DNA from: Inonotus obliquus | Lineage: Eukaryota; Basidiomycota; Agaricomycetes; Hymenochaetales; Hymenochaetaceae | Length of the DNA: 64,000 nucleotides | Direction: 5' to 3' | Assembly: GCA_032164295.1 (NCBI GenBank) | Contig: JAJHTX010000005.1 | Coordinates: forward strand, 124,001-188,000 | In this document: positions 1 to 11,648 of the stretch, in pieces | Numbering within the stretch: position 1 is the stretch's first letter | Layout of the letters: the number at the start of each line of letters is the position of its first letter | Program-made: the position numbers and the translations under genes | The notes under the pieces: model-generated | What the model saw: the letters and a program-made list of their open reading frames with translations, nothing else | The model's database searches: none | What the model was told of the DNA's origin: nothing

Positions 1-611
1 GTGCAGGACTGTGGGTGATGGACTACGTTCTCCAAGGAGCACTCGCTGGAGTCGATAGGCTCTACTTCCATCAGGGTACCATTGGAAACTGCGTGCGTAC
101 TTATTTATTATATCGAGATAAAATCTACTTTTTTTCTCACTATACGTATCAGGCATACTGCTTTTGGAGCACGTCAAGCGTTGCAGCGCCCTACTACGGA
201 GCCTACTTTGTATCTGAGTTTCTCGGATCCTCGCCTTCCACGAGACTTCTTATGTTAGACTCTGGAACCTCTACGATTGGCGCATACGCAGTCTTCCCGA
301 GCTCAGGCAATGCACCGGCACGCATCTTATTGTACAACTCGGCCTATTATTCCGGGTCGGGTACTCGTAATGTTGCAAGACTCGCGCTGTCTGGACTAAA
401 TTCAAGCGGGTCGTCTGTTCAGGCGAAACGATTGACGGCACCGAGCGCTCCTGCGTTATCGGGACAAGGTATAGCAATCGGAGGAAGTGGAACGTTCGAC
501 TCGTCCTGCGCGCCTGTTGGCACTCAAGCAAGAGAGACCGTCCCAGTCAACCAAGGAACAGCTATAGTCAACGTCCAGGACTCGGAAGCTATTATCATTT
601 ATCTATCTTAA
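1..611 (+). CDS. GH79-family glycoside hydrolase (beta-glucuronidase-like), C-terminal part
   Basis: This is the 3' end of a gene whose start lies left of the window. The readable protein has the Y-Y-G-A-Y-F-V-S-E-F-L-G run, the LLMLDSGTSTIGAYAVF strand and a GQGIAIGGSGTFD segment near the end. These match my knowledge of the C-terminal beta domain of fungal GH79 enzymes, which act on glucuronides of plant or proteoglycan glycans and are usually secreted. An in-frame 60-nt intron at 93-152 (gtgcgt...cag) fits: removing it joins GTIGNC to AYCFWS. The reading frame ends at the TAA at 609-611. The catalytic barrel lies outside the window, so activity cannot be judged. Family assignment is by motif memory, not by a search. 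Confidence 0.72.
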   Translation, partial: AGLWVMDYVLQGALAGVDRLYFHQGTIGNCVRTYLLYRDKIYFFSHYTYQAYCFWSTSSVAAPYYGAYFVSEFLGSSPSTRLLMLDSGTSTIGAYAVFPSSGNAPARILLYNSAYYSGSGTRNVARLALSGLNSSGSSVQAKRLTAPSAPALSGQGIAIGGSGTFDSSCAPVGTQARETVPVNQGTAIVNVQDSEAIIIYLS

Positions 612-717
612 GGTGCTGACAATAGATTGCACAGAGTTTCCAGGCGTGTATGAACTTGTATTATGTAGTGATACACGGAAACGAATACATACAGCCTGAA
701 AGATGAATGAAACATCG

Positions 718-2215
718 CTACAACCTTCTGGTAATACCATAGGGAGAATAACTTGGATATCGACCAGCAGCTTGAGTTCCGAGAAGAGCTTGAACGTCGG
801 GGGAGTACTCAAAGTATGCAGGCTTTGTCTTCGTCTCCGGAGAGCGACTAGAATCTACTTTCCTGGTTTTGGAAGATGAGCGATCCTTGGGACTAGGGAA
901 GCCAATTGGAAGGTTGCGAGAATATTGTGAAGCAGACTGCGTCACCATATTGGGCGTGACATAGGGACGGGATGAGGTTGGATTGGTAGTCGTGGTCTTC
1001 ACTGTTTGACTCCTGTAGTAAGTCGGAGCTTGTGAGCCTTGATAGTTTGCATACATTTCCTGAGTAGGAGTAAACGTGGTAGGGTTGTTCGGCTCCGATT
1101 TCCTTGTTTGGTATTGATCTCTGGGATAAGGATAAACCATTTCATTCTTGAAATATCCTTCAGAATTATATGGATAGCCGCCATGGCTTGAATTTGGTTG
1201 AAGAGGAAAAGGATACTGGTGGTGATTCGATGATATATTTGAATAAGGGTACCCCGTGTTTGTGGCTGGTGAAAAGTTTGGATAAAAGGCTCCTGTCTGT
1301 GTATTTGGAGAATACATTGTACCAGTGGCATGCGCCTGCGATTCAGTGAAAGGACCAAAGAACACATTTCCTGGCCCATTATTCATGGAAGATTGAACAT
1401 TGGAATACTGATTGCTTGAATCGAGATTGCTTGAATCGAGATTGGCTCGACTGATGTCGATAATAGGTCGAGAGTTGACAGGTCGGTCCTTGAACGGCTT
1501 CTCAGCGCGGATGTCAATGATACGCTGATCGTTGGGGAAGTGGTCCTTGCGCGAGGCCACTCCAGGGACAGCTGGACTGCTTTGAGATCGAAGCTTGTTG
1601 AACTCGCTGAAAGTCTGATATCGTTTGATGGAAGGTTCATCGACGGTCGGGTCCTGCACTTCATCGGTTCGATGGATCGGAGTGAAGAAGAAATCGGATA
1701 TCCAAGCTTTTATACCTTCATGTGTGAAGGTAGATGAAGAAAAGTGAAATCACGGTTAGACAAGATGTCATACGTGAGTGAAATCAGAAGTGAAAGACGT
1801 ACCTCTGTACACTTTCGGGCTCGCACCATATCTACAGACTGTCCAACAATCAGGAGAGTTGCACCAGATTACAGGTGGTTCCGTGGATACAATATCATTA
1901 TAGAGCAACTCATGGTGTCGATGACCATGTCTGCATCTGCGCTTTGGATGCTTGTTGTCTGGATTCCATTGACACATCGCAGACTCACATTCGCGGGCAC
2001 GGATTTACGCCCGTCTTGAGGACTGCAATGAACAAGCAGTTGGCAAACAGCGCGCGTGGAGTACCTGGGTATCCATAGAAGTACTTTGCGATATACCATG
2101 CAAAGTTGTAAGATTCGTGCTCATGGTCTTGGAAAGTCAACAGAGTCGCGGTCGGTACGCCACATAGGTAAGGCGCGGGAAATGCCGAACCGACTCTAGT
2201 TACCAACTTGAACAT
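718..2215 (-). CDS. Hypothetical protein with S/N/Y/P-rich low-complexity C-terminal half
   Basis: Three exons can be joined with consistent phase: 1989-2215, 1803-1936 and 718-1715 (coordinates on +, read right to left). Both introns have GT and AG ends (53 and 87 nt) and the joined frame gives 452 codons plus stop. The first ~120 residues are ordinary globular sequence with a W-C-N-S-P-D-C-W segment. After a basic, charged middle the rest is rich in Ser, Asn, Tyr, Pro and Gln, with repeated PY, YPY and YS pairs, and looks disordered. No signal peptide or membrane segment is apparent. I do not recognise the family. The start is the first ATG of the open frame and may be wrong if more 5' exons exist. 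Confidence 0.5.
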
Positions 2216-4155
2216 GTCTCACTGTTCGGCTACTTCACTACAGTACAGTGCAGTCGACAACTCAGCGGAGGCCGTAATTTTGAGTTTCTGACTCTGGGAT
2301 TTTGTTTTTGTAATACAGGCAACAGAATTACACAGTGACCATCTGCACCATCCACAGTCTCACGTCCTCCGTCCACTAAAATCCTATGCCACTATCCAAC
2401 TCACAGTCTCACAATACCGATTCCTGTGATCCCTCCATTCACTACCTACGGGCAGTTCGAGCGACTCAGACAAGCACTGTAGGATTGCGCGTGGAGAAGT
2501 TCCGTCGATGAAGCATCGGCAGGAGTGAATAGTTGGTTCAGGGGACAGAGGGTAGATGACGCATATGAGGTACTGATGAGGCTGATTTTGTGAAGGCTCG
2601 CTGAAGTTGTGGGCTGCGATAGTATGTGCCGTCGAGGCATTGTAGTCGGCAGCCACTTGCAGACATGAACATGGAGGTCTGCAATGCAATGAGGCATACG
2701 ACTCCCGATTCCTCTCAAGGACAAGCGTTTTCAGACCCTCCATTTACCGAAGAGGGCGATTTGCGTCAGTACTTCGGACTATGAGCTTGACCAGAAGATA
2801 TAGAACGGGTTCCTCTTGCCAGGCTCTAGCAGCTTACAGGACGATACAACAGGAAGGAAGTATGGTATGTGTCATCCTCACGTCTTCGCCTTCGTTTCCC
2901 AACTCACAATTACGTTCGTGAAATGTCTATTTCGGTATCGAAGCAGACGTCGTCCTTTCATACGAAGGCGTACAACATCTCGCCTAGATTGTTGCGGACG
3001 AGTCATTCAGCGTGACCTCAACCGCTCCGTCTCTCCAATATAGCTCTTGATCTCGATGCATCTTTACTCTGCATCTCCAACTTCCACGAAGGCCTTCGGT
3101 TTGCAACTCGCTCTTGCTTCTTTCTTCGGTGCGGACGTGCTTGACCTGATCGTATCGCCAACGGAATCGAATTTCGCGGGACCATCAACCAAGGCGTTTG
3201 TTTGCTCTGGCTTCGTTACTCAGCAAAACAGAGTTCTCCGGCTTCGTGGGCTTAGTGTACCCATGGTTGCGCAATCTCATACTCGCTCTCTTTTCTCTCC
3301 CTCGAGCTCGGGCCTCAGGCCAGCTACCCTCGCCTGGTTGGCGGGTGGCTCTACTAGAATGGGACGCTCGAGTCCCGAGTAGGCAAATATAGTGTTCGCA
3401 CAGAACTTACCATCTGGGATTTGTAATGGCAGTGATCGTGGGCCCGACTTGAAACCTCGACGTTGAAGTTGGCATAGCTCGGTCACTTCACGGTAGCTTG
3501 GACACTTTGTCTTACATCCTCATTGCCATCTGGCGAAGTATGGCTGACAACGCCGTTCGGCAATGCCTGGATACGACTAGTCTACCTACAATGAGGGTGA
3601 CTTCGAACCTACATCTGCAATAGTCGAATCTGAGCTGAAATCTGCTAGCTTATTGAGATATGTACCGGGAGTGTGAGCTTGCTCTTGCCACATGACGAAG
3701 ATCTCGCTCTTCATTCTACGCCACATACCTGATGATAATGCACATGCGCCGTTAGTTCCTGAAAGAGTTTGCCTCAAATTTACCTCGTACGACGCCCGTA
3801 TGTGGTATGTTACCAATCCCTTTCGACGGTGCCCTTGAGAGATACGCTGCGGCTCTGGAAGAAAGATCACCCGAAATGCGAGATCTTCGGAGACTTATAG
3901 GAGTTTATGATTGCTTGTATGTTTGCCAGAAACAAGTTCCTGTGCATCTGATACCGAGCGTTGTATTTAATTCGGTATCGCTATCGAGTTCTAGGTTCTG
4001 GGCGGAAGCTATTTAGTGGACATGTGAAGAGCATCTGGTGATATTTCCAAGCCAAGCCATGATAGGGATTGAGAGTTGCAGATGATAGGTCTGGTTTTAT
4101 ACGAAATCGTGGTTACTTAGTAAAGTAGAGACGTATAGTGAGCATTATTTGCGAG
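2216..4155. other. Intergenic stretch, no supportable gene
   Basis: Only short overlapping reading frames are present on both strands, for example 3047-3382 (+) and 3586-3870 (-). None joins across plausible introns into a recognisable product. No repeat shared with the rest of the window was seen. Confidence 0.4.
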
Positions 4156-4597
4156 AATAGGATTAGTGTTCCGACCGTATCTATACGATACGGTCGTATA
4201 ACTCCAGCTTTATACGGATACGGCCGTATAGATAAGGCCGTATAACTGGTCACTCAAGGTCTCATACGCATACGGAAGGCCCATATACGGAAGATACAAG
4301 GTATCAATTTTCTATGACCCCAAAACGGAATAATTACCTTTTTTACAAGTATACAGCTCACATCTCAATGAAAACAAAGGCCAGTGCAACTAACAACAGA
4401 GTTTTGGGACAATTGGGGTGTATTAGTGTATATCAGCAGCTACATTGTGATCATAGGATGGATGTCAGCAATTACTTATACTGCCAGAATCGTTTTCGTT
4501 AGGTTTTCCCGATTTGGTAATGACAAAATCCAGATTTTCGTAGAAGGTAATCAAGTATTTTCATCGAAGTACGCCAGAAACCTCTGCAAAGAGCTTA

Positions 4598-5096
4598 GAG
4601 CCCGTTCGGCTGCATTTCAAGATCCGGTCATCCCCGCAAAAAAACGAGATCATGATCCTGTTGGATCATGATTTGCGGATGCGGTAGAGGTAGCTGTTCG
4701 GCTGCACTTTGCCGGACTAAACACAACCGAGTCCGGTTGCGATTTTTCCCTTTTTTGGACTCAGATTGAGATACAGGTCTGACCTGTATCTCAATCTGAA
4801 AATCCCAACCTCATTCCAGTATCTCATCCACCCATCACAACTCAACCACAAAAAAATACAGTAAAAATGTCAAAAATAATCTACTCATTGGGGCCTATCG
4901 TCTGGTGGTAAAAACCTAACTTTCTCATGGTTGCAATGTAGTGCTATGCCTCCTCAGCAAAAGTGAGGGTTTTTGAGGTTGGCCATGAGAAAAATCTCAT
5001 TGAAAACTCCCATGACCTCTACCATAATCTTGCAAATGGTCAGATTGTGGTAGAGTCAGATCATGATCTGATCCGGAAGTGCAGCCGAACGGGCTC
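4598..5096. mobile_element. PIF/Harbinger (Tourist-like) MITE nested in the hAT MITE
   Basis: A 499-bp element with perfect 17-bp terminal inverted repeats GAGCCCGTTCGGCTGCA, flanked by the 3-bp duplication TTA at 4595-4597 and 5097-5099. A TTA/TAA target and G-rich ends are the signature of Tourist/PIF-Harbinger MITEs. The copy of the host MITE near 47.9 kb runs through this point with one TTA and no insert, so the empty site is visible in the same window. No coding capacity for a transposase was seen. Confidence 0.85.
4761..4799. repeat. 39-nt near-perfect palindrome inside the nested MITE
   Basis: Two 19-nt arms (4761-4779 and 4781-4799) are exact reverse complements around a single T. 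A transcript or single strand could form a long hairpin. It lies near the middle of the 499-bp MITE. Confidence 0.9.
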
Positions 5097-5355
5097 TTAT
5101 GTCAACCAATTTTCCGTACACGGGGAATATGCCATATCAGAAACTTTTGTCCTTTCTTTATATGTATACGGCTCATATATTTGCTCATTCCCCTCCATAG
5201 AATATGGCCATATCCCATATACAGAAGTCCGTATACGCACAATACGCATACGGTCGGAACACTAAATAGGATGCAGCAACAATTTTTATGCTCGTGACTG
5301 TGACACGATGACAATGTGATGATTGATCCACGTGATTTTTCTTTTTCTGTCTTTT

Positions 5356-5711
5356 CACGGCGGGCAAAATAGAATATCAGTGGGTGCGGTATTTAAAATT
5401 ATTTTTTTGCCAAAATTTTAAATATCGGCAAACATTTCGGCACCTAATTTATATTTATAATACCGGCGGGATTGATATACTTACCGATATTTTAAGTAGA
5501 TGTTTAGAATATCTTCCAGGAGGATATGCGTAAGGACAGAAGAGAATTTAAAATATCAGCCCTATCGATATCCTTATCAATATCTAAAATATGGGCATGT
5601 GGTTCATATAAATAATATTGGCGAGGTCGATATGCTTACTGATATTTAAAATAATTGCAAGAAAAATTCTTTAAATTTAATGCCTGCTGATATCCTATTT
5701 TGCCCGCCGTG
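5356..5711 (+). mobile_element. AT-rich MITE-like element, unit A
   Basis: The element starts CACGGCGGGCAAAATAG and ends with the exact inverse, CTATTTTGCCCGCCGTG, with TTT on both sides. The 356-bp interior is AT-rich with many GATATT/AATATC words and no gene. Unit B (7254-7611) is nearly the same sequence in the opposite orientation. The superfamily is unclear: CAC...GTG ends with a 3-bp flank would fit a CACTA-like origin, but this is only inference. Confidence 0.75.
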
Positions 5712-6939
5712 TTTCACTGGTGACTGGCAATTCCCCTCTGACACGCATTGATAATTTTTTCAGTCAGAGATTCAATATTTTCCATGTATGGTCAAAAATG
5801 GTGATCTATATTTACCGGTCATTTTATTTCCACCCATGTCCCACCCAATATATAGTTTTAGTCGTCCCACTCAAATCAAGTCCCTATGCAGGATTTATCA
5901 TCAATTTGGATGTGAAAACTGACTATCACATGAAGCATTGACTGCGTATAGTATATTCTGCTGTATTCTTTATTGATCAACATGCTAGACACGAAGGCAA
6001 GGTCTTCAGCTAAGCCACTGATTAATTATTTTCTATCAATCATTAATATTATAATATCTGAAACTAATGTTCTCTGGCACCATTCTCCATTCTTCAGAGC
6101 TTTCTCAGCTAATTCTAGATATAGATGATGACCCTATATGCATATTTGTAAGTCGGACTATAGCAAGTACTTTCATGGAGACACAAGATTGATTTTCCCA
6201 CATTCAATAACATCCAGCATTCATGTATACTTGTAAAATACATAAGCTCAGAAACTCCATTTTTTTGTGATATTATGCTGTATTTCTGCTTGGAGTCATA
6301 AGCTTCCTTGCAATTCAATATCACGTGACCCAGCATCGAATTTTTCGATCCGGCCATCAAAATATAAAAAACTCATCAATTCTCTGTAATATTATAAGAC
6401 TCAGTGCACTTCATGTATTATTCAATGTGTAGCTTTGTCTTCTTTGAAAATTTATATGATAAAATTGCTTCATTTCTTAGATATGGTCAAGAAATCGTTC
6501 CTGCATCTGTTTAATCACGTGACTTCATTTTTCCTTTATTGTTGAGATCCAATGCATTATTTCAATGTTCAGAACTCAACAAATTTTTCAAGGATTTGCA
6601 ACTCAGTGCACAAACCATATTTTTTCATACCTGCCTTCATTTTGTTGAGAAAAAATTCTCAAGAAATTGCTTAGATCTTGAGATATGATGTATAACTACC
6701 CGATATCTCATTGGATTTCTGAACAAATTTTGATTTTTTTTTATCCATATGCTCCCCATCATCGTAAAAATAGTTTCTACTACTTTCTAAGGCTTTGTTT
6801 GTGTTACGGAACGGGAAGTGTGAAGGTGAAAGTGTCTTCCAAAACCGGTAAATCACTTATTCTAAGCAATCACCGGCATGCCTCGGCATACCCATGGGAA
6901 ATCGACACTCTGCAATAGGGGATTGCCAGTCACCATTTT
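5712..6939. other. AT-rich spacer between repeat units
   Basis: Strongly AT-rich DNA without a supportable gene. The longest frames are about 80 codons and have no recognisable content. Confidence 0.6.
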
Positions 6940-7253
6940 CATGGCGGGCAAATCAGGATGGAGGTAAGGTCAGAATTTTAAATGTTTTTTTCGCCGTCAT
7001 TTTAAATGCCAGTAAGCATATCAACCCATAAGATATTATAAATATAAACCACATGTCGATATTTTAAATATCGATAAGGGTATCGATCAGATTGATATTT
7101 TAAATATCAGTCAGGTAGATATTCTGTACTAGCATATCTGCCTGAAAGAAATTTGAAATGGCTTTCGCGCTGTCATTTTAAATATCCGTAAGCATATCAA
7201 ACCTACTGACAGTATAAATATCAATCACGTGCTGATATGCTTACCGGCATTTC
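6940..7253 (+). mobile_element. Diverged or truncated AT-rich element, unit C
   Basis: It begins CATGGCGGGCAAATCAGG, one change in the first nine bases from units A and B, and carries the same interior words (taaatatc.gtaagcatatc). It stops directly at the start of unit B without its own right-end inverted repeat, so the right end is probably deleted or overrun by unit B. Confidence 0.55.
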
Positions 7254-7611
7254 ACGGCGGGCAAAATAGGATATCAGCGGGCATTAAATTTAAAGAATTT
7301 TTCTCGCAATTATTTTAAATATCAGTAAGCATATCGACCTCGCCGATATTAATATGAACCACGTGCCCATATTTTAGATATCGATAAGGATATCAATTGG
7401 GCTGATATTTTAAATTCCCTTCTGTTCTTATGCATATCTTCCTGGAAGATATCCTAAACATCTACTAGTACTTTAAATATCGGTAAGTATATCAATCCCG
7501 CCGGTATTATAAATATAAATCACGCGCTGATATGCTTGCCGATATTTAAATTTTCGGCAAAAAAATAATTTTAAATACCGCACCCACTGATATTCTATTT
7601 TGCCCGCCGTG
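7254..7611 (-). mobile_element. AT-rich MITE-like element, unit B (inverted relative to unit A)
   Basis: A 358-bp element with the same ends as unit A (CACGGCGGGCAAAATAG and inverse), flanked by TTT on both sides. Its reverse complement aligns with unit A along the full length with few differences. Units A and B together bound 5356-7611 as long inverted repeats, so the whole interval could also be read as one foldback-like element of about 2.26 kb. Confidence 0.75.
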
Positions 7612-8076
7612 TTTTCTTTCTCGTTCTCCTTTTCACACGCGTGCAATCTTCAACATTCTTATGACTCGTAATGCAAGCATACTTGAAGCCAGCACAGTGG
7701 TCTCTATGACGGACGCGACGAAACAACACGATTCCTGATTTACTGAGCGTTTTGCGCTGATTTGCCTTTGCGCAAACAGTGGGTCCGTTACTCTGGCTCC
7801 AAAGAGATTCTTGCCAAGGTAGGGATTCAGCTGATAAAACTTCAACAATCGCCACTGACTGATCTTCTATGTTCTCAGCGTCCCCTATTCGCAAACCGAG
7901 AACCTGCATCCTCCCTTCGAATACACTTTAGCGAATGCTAGATTACTCCAAGCCAGTAGACTAGCGCTCGGGTCGAGGATGGGTCGAGGAAAAGGGGCAG
8001 TCCAAGGACGAAACGACGACCTGGAATGCAGATTCACTCTTGCTCGAAGTCGGAATAATCTCGGCCCCGAAGCTCG

Positions 8077-8129
8077 ATTAGATAAAATTTTTGTGAGGTT
8101 TATCTGACATGCAAGCGGCAATCAGATAA
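8077..8129. promoter_or_regulatory. Three GATA-type iron-response sites upstream of the siderophore transporter
   Basis: ATTAGATAA lies at 8077-8085, TTATCTGAC (inverse GTCAGATAA) at 8100-8108 and ATCAGATAA at 8121-8129. The third matches exactly the ATCWGATAA consensus described for fungal iron-sensing GATA repressors of the Urbs1/SRE/Fep1 type; the other two differ by one base. They sit 108-160 bp before the ATG of the next gene. Known family logic predicts repression in iron excess. The sites are seen; the regulation is inferred. Confidence 0.6.
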
Positions 8130-8236
8130 GATGGACGGGTCCTCACCAATTTTCCTAAGGTCTCCCTCTTCCTTCTCCCGGGTTTTAGACTTTGACTCCC
8201 AAAGTGCCATTTACAGACCCCGAGTACGCAGACACC

Positions 8237-10487
8237 ATGGCTTCTGAAGAGAAGGTGGATACCAAGTCTCACGAAAGTGAGGATGAAGTATTCTCTCAGC
8301 AGGAGCTGTTGCTCCAGAGTCCGGGTGTCCTACGCATTGAAGCAATTTCGACCGCTTTCACATTTGCGTTGAAAGTAGCCTTATTCATCGGTATCTTCCT
8401 CCTTGCGTACGTGTACGGACTCGGTGAGTGAAGATCAGCCTTCTGGGATTCCGTAGGAGTATTGACGTTTTCGTTTAGATAGTATGGTCCGCTACACCTT
8501 CCAAAATTCCGCTACGAACGAGTTCGAGAATTTGCCGTTACTTGCAACGATCGCTACTGTTAGGTCTATTATGGCTGCTGCTGCCCAGCCCGCATATGGT
8601 CGTATTGCGGACGTGTTCGGTCGAGTGGAACTCTTGACAATCTCAGTTATCTTTTATGTCACCGGTAAGTCGATTGAGAATACTGACGATTCTTGACGCA
8701 TGTTAATCTTGCACCCACAGGTACGATCATTGAGGCCGCTTCCACCAACCTTCAGCAGTTTGCAGGTGGTGCAGTGAGTAGAGCGCTTTGTCCTTCGACA
8801 TGCTTATTGATACTACTGTTTTCGCAAGGTATTATACCAGCTCGGTTTCACTGGGGTGCAGTTACTCCTAGAGGTCATCATTGCGGACTTAACCACCTTG
8901 CGGAATCGTCTCTTTCTGTCCTATATCCCCGCTACTCCTTTCCTGGTCTGTATGGTAATTTTCTACATTGTTTTTAGCTGATAAACGGACTAGATCAATG
9001 CTTGGATCAGTGGCAACGTCACATCCGCGATTCATGCTAACAGCACGTGGCGCTGGGGTGTCGGGATGTTTGCTATACTTCTTCCCGCTCTCTCTTTGCC
9101 GGTACTCGGTGTCCTTATGTTCACGGGGTACAGGGCAAAGAGGCAAGGCAAGCTTGTCGGCCTGAAGACGTTAAGGCAGCTCCATGGCTCGAATAAAGCA
9201 TTTATGGAGGACCTCTTCTGGCGCATTGACATAGTCGGGCTCGTTCTGGTCTGCGCGATCCTCTGTCTCATCCTCCTCCCCTTGACTCTTGCTGGAGGAG
9301 TGTCTTCTCGTTGGGCCCATGCGGACACGATCTGTATGATCATCATAGGCGTCCTTTGTATCCCCGTGTTCGTGATATGGGAGTCCAAATACGCTCGTCT
9401 CCCAATCATGCCGTTCCATCTCCTGAAGGATCGGTCTATGTACGTACTTCGCTTGTGTTCTCGTGATTCAAAGTTTGATGGTTTCTTTCCCGCTAGCATC
9501 GGTGGGCTAGGTTGCGCGGTGATGTTGAACTCTGTGTGGTACCTTCAGGGAGAGTGAGTGATTTCTGCTCTTATGAGTTGTCCCGTGCTTTAGGCGCCAA
9601 TCTAATCACCTCGTGAATTAAAGTTACCTATTCACCATCCTTCAAGTTTCCTTCAATCAGACTGTGCTGAGCGCAACGCGCATTGCATTCCTATATTCGT
9701 TCACCTCGGTCATCACTGGTCTTATCGTTGGTCTCGTTGTGCGCTACGTTCGGTACCTCAAATGGTTCGCTGTGACTGGCACTCTCATCTTCGCGCTTGC
9801 GATGGGCCTGCTGGTGCACTTCCGTGGTCTTGGAGGAACTGGGCAGACAGCTGGAATGATCGGCTCGCAGATCGTGTTGGGTGTTGCCGGCGGTTTCACT
9901 CCGTATACTGTACAGGCTCTCGTCCAGGCTGCAACTAAACATGAACGTGAGGCGTTTTATCAGTTTTGTTGGAGAAGCGTTATTGATATGATCCGCAGAT
10001 GTCGCGCTCGTCACCGCGCTCTATCTTGCTTCGTATAATGTCGGTTCTGCCATAGGCGCCGCAGCTTCTGGGGTAAGCGGCCCACTCATCTTTCCCTTGT
10101 TAGTGACTGACCAAGGCTCACTAGGCCATCTGGACCAACACACTCCCAGGAAGGTTGAATACTTACCTCGGTGATAGCGAGTTGGCGTTGCAAGCATACC
10201 AGGCACCTCTGACGTTCATCGTTTCCTATCCATGGGGTTCACCTGAGCGCATGCAGATGGTACAGGCGTACAATGATGCGCAACGCTTGTTATGCATTAC
10301 GGGCGCATCCTTGTGTGTCCCGTTCTTCGCCTTTGCTCTTACCCTACGCAACCCACGTCTCGTCGACAAGCAGAGTCTTGACGATGCTGAGGCTGATTAT
10401 GTCAAGAGTATCAAGGCTCCATGGATCAAGAGGGCTCTTGAGAATAAGACGGACTCTGAAAGGGGAGAGAAAGCATTAGTGACTTGA
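8237..10487 (+). CDS. MFS siderophore-iron transporter (SIT/ARN type)
   Basis: Nine exons join with consistent phase: 8237-8423, 8479-8664, 8721-8773, 8829-8945, 8994-9439, 9497-9553, 9624-9946, 9999-10072 and 10125-10487, giving 601 aa, the usual size of the family. The family takes up ferric siderophores by proton symport at the plasma membrane or in endosomes. An acidic cytosolic N-terminus precedes many hydrophobic helices. Typical segments are [13 protein letters not shown] (the MFS loop 2-3 motif), the extracellular [16 protein letters not shown] and [15 protein letters not shown], and a charged C-terminal tail. Translation is placed at the ATG at 8237, since nothing upstream in frame is ATG-initiated. 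Upstream GATA sites suggest control by iron. The specific siderophore cannot be predicted. Confidence 0.9.
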
Positions 10488-10648
10488 CACGAGTACCAAG
10501 ACGTACCTACGGAGGTCTACCGCAATAGTCTCCTCATTTTTATTGATACCTTCTATGCAACCCGTCAGTTTCTGTTATGATTCTGTATAATTCGGCCGTT
10601 TTACGAATCCCTGGCGCGTTTTGACTCCCACCCTACTCGACCTATTTG

Positions 10649-11143
10649 CTATTTATTAGAGATGTCGGACGAAATGCCGATGTCGCAATGTGATGTGAGA
10701 TGATGATATTTCGATTTCATGTACTTTACTAATTCCTCTCCGTGAAATCTGCTAGTTATTGATACGAGATGATAAGATAATAGATAAGGCTCCGAAGGGC
10801 CCGGAGCATTGGTAGCGTTGCCCAGATGAACGGTACCAGACGGTACTTCTTCGGGGGCTTGACTGGGCTTGATGAAGGCCATCCAAGAAAGTGGGCTGAC
10901 TTCTTCACCATCATATGTCAGCATTCTTCCCTGTGCCGAGCTATGCCGAATCCGAAGTTTCGGATTAACATGCTTCCGATCGATAACAGCTTCCATATCC
11001 AGTAATTTTCCATTGTGCCGGGAGAGCCAAGACAATGGTACCAGCGTGTGAACAACCCCCAAATTCACACATCGCGTTTGGATAGAATCTCCTCCCACCT
11101 CTTTCTCAGACAAAGTGCATCGTGGAAAGTATTCAGTTTTCAT
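10649..11143 (-). CDS. Possible small hypothetical protein
   Basis: An intron-free ATG-started frame of 164 codons in the gap between two plus-strand genes. It has an even amino-acid composition, with no signal peptide, membrane helix or known motif. Its 3' end approaches the 3' end of the siderophore transporter gene, so the two would be convergent. It could equally be a chance frame; no homolog is known to me. Confidence 0.3.
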   Translation of the reverse strand: MKTEYFPRCTLSEKEVGGDSIQTRCVNLGVVHTLVPLSWLSRHNGKLLDMEAVIDRKHVNPKLRIRHSSAQGRMLTYDGEEVSPLSWMAFIKPSQAPEEVPSGTVHLGNATNAPGPSEPYLLSYHLVSITSRFHGEELVKYMKSKYHHLTSHCDIGISSDISNK

Positions 11144-11648
11144 GGAAAAACAACAAAAACTTGTGAGTATAACAGCGGCCTCGTATATTGTACAGTGTTG
11201 AACTCATTGACTGGGTAGAGTCGTACGTTTACCGGTGCGAGCGGGTCATCATTGTCTGTTCTCGCATAATGAAACGGCGCAGCTCAGCAGTCGAATTGAA
11301 TATACCTGGGAATACAAGACTCTTCGTGCTCGCGCTAATCAGGAATACTTAACTCGCATGCAGCGCTTTCAAATCGCTTAACGTAAAGACCAGATCTCAA
11401 TTAAAAGAGGCTCTCCCATCTCTCTCTCATCTTATCTCCCTTTCCCTACCACCTTCATCTCGCTTCCATTATCTATCTTCTACTTTACCGTAGCCTTCCG
11501 GTTGCACGACTTCCGGAAGAGCCGATCGTGTGACATCTCCCTACTCCAGAACGCGACACTTGGGTACGGCCGCCGTTCTCATCCTCCGCATTTCTCTGCC
11601 TGATGCGATAACTTTTCTCTCCAAGCGCCATCAACCTCAGTCGGTGAA

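Larger units (their letters stand above)
4164..5264. mobile_element. hAT-type MITE, copy 1 (carries a nested MITE)
   Basis: The left end starts TAGTGTTCCGACCGTAT and the right end is its near inverse complement, ending GGTCGGAACACTA. The element is flanked by a perfect 8-bp duplication AATAGGAT at 4156-4163 and 5265-5272. An 8-bp target duplication with TA-starting TIRs is typical of the hAT superfamily. There is no transposase frame, so it is non-autonomous. The interior is rich in CCGTAT/ATACGG words. Without the nested element it would be about 599 bp. A second copy lies at about 47565-48145. Confidence 0.85.

Noticed and set aside
3047..3382. 111-codon plus-strand frame as a gene or exon
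   Set aside because: No ATG context, no motif, and no introns linking it to neighbouring frames; it remains only an open frame.
4893..4925. tRNA-like A-box (TATCGTCTGGTGGT) inside the nested MITE
   Set aside because: No cloverleaf, no B-box at the right distance and no acceptor stem; the element ends are DNA-transposon TIRs, not SINE-like.
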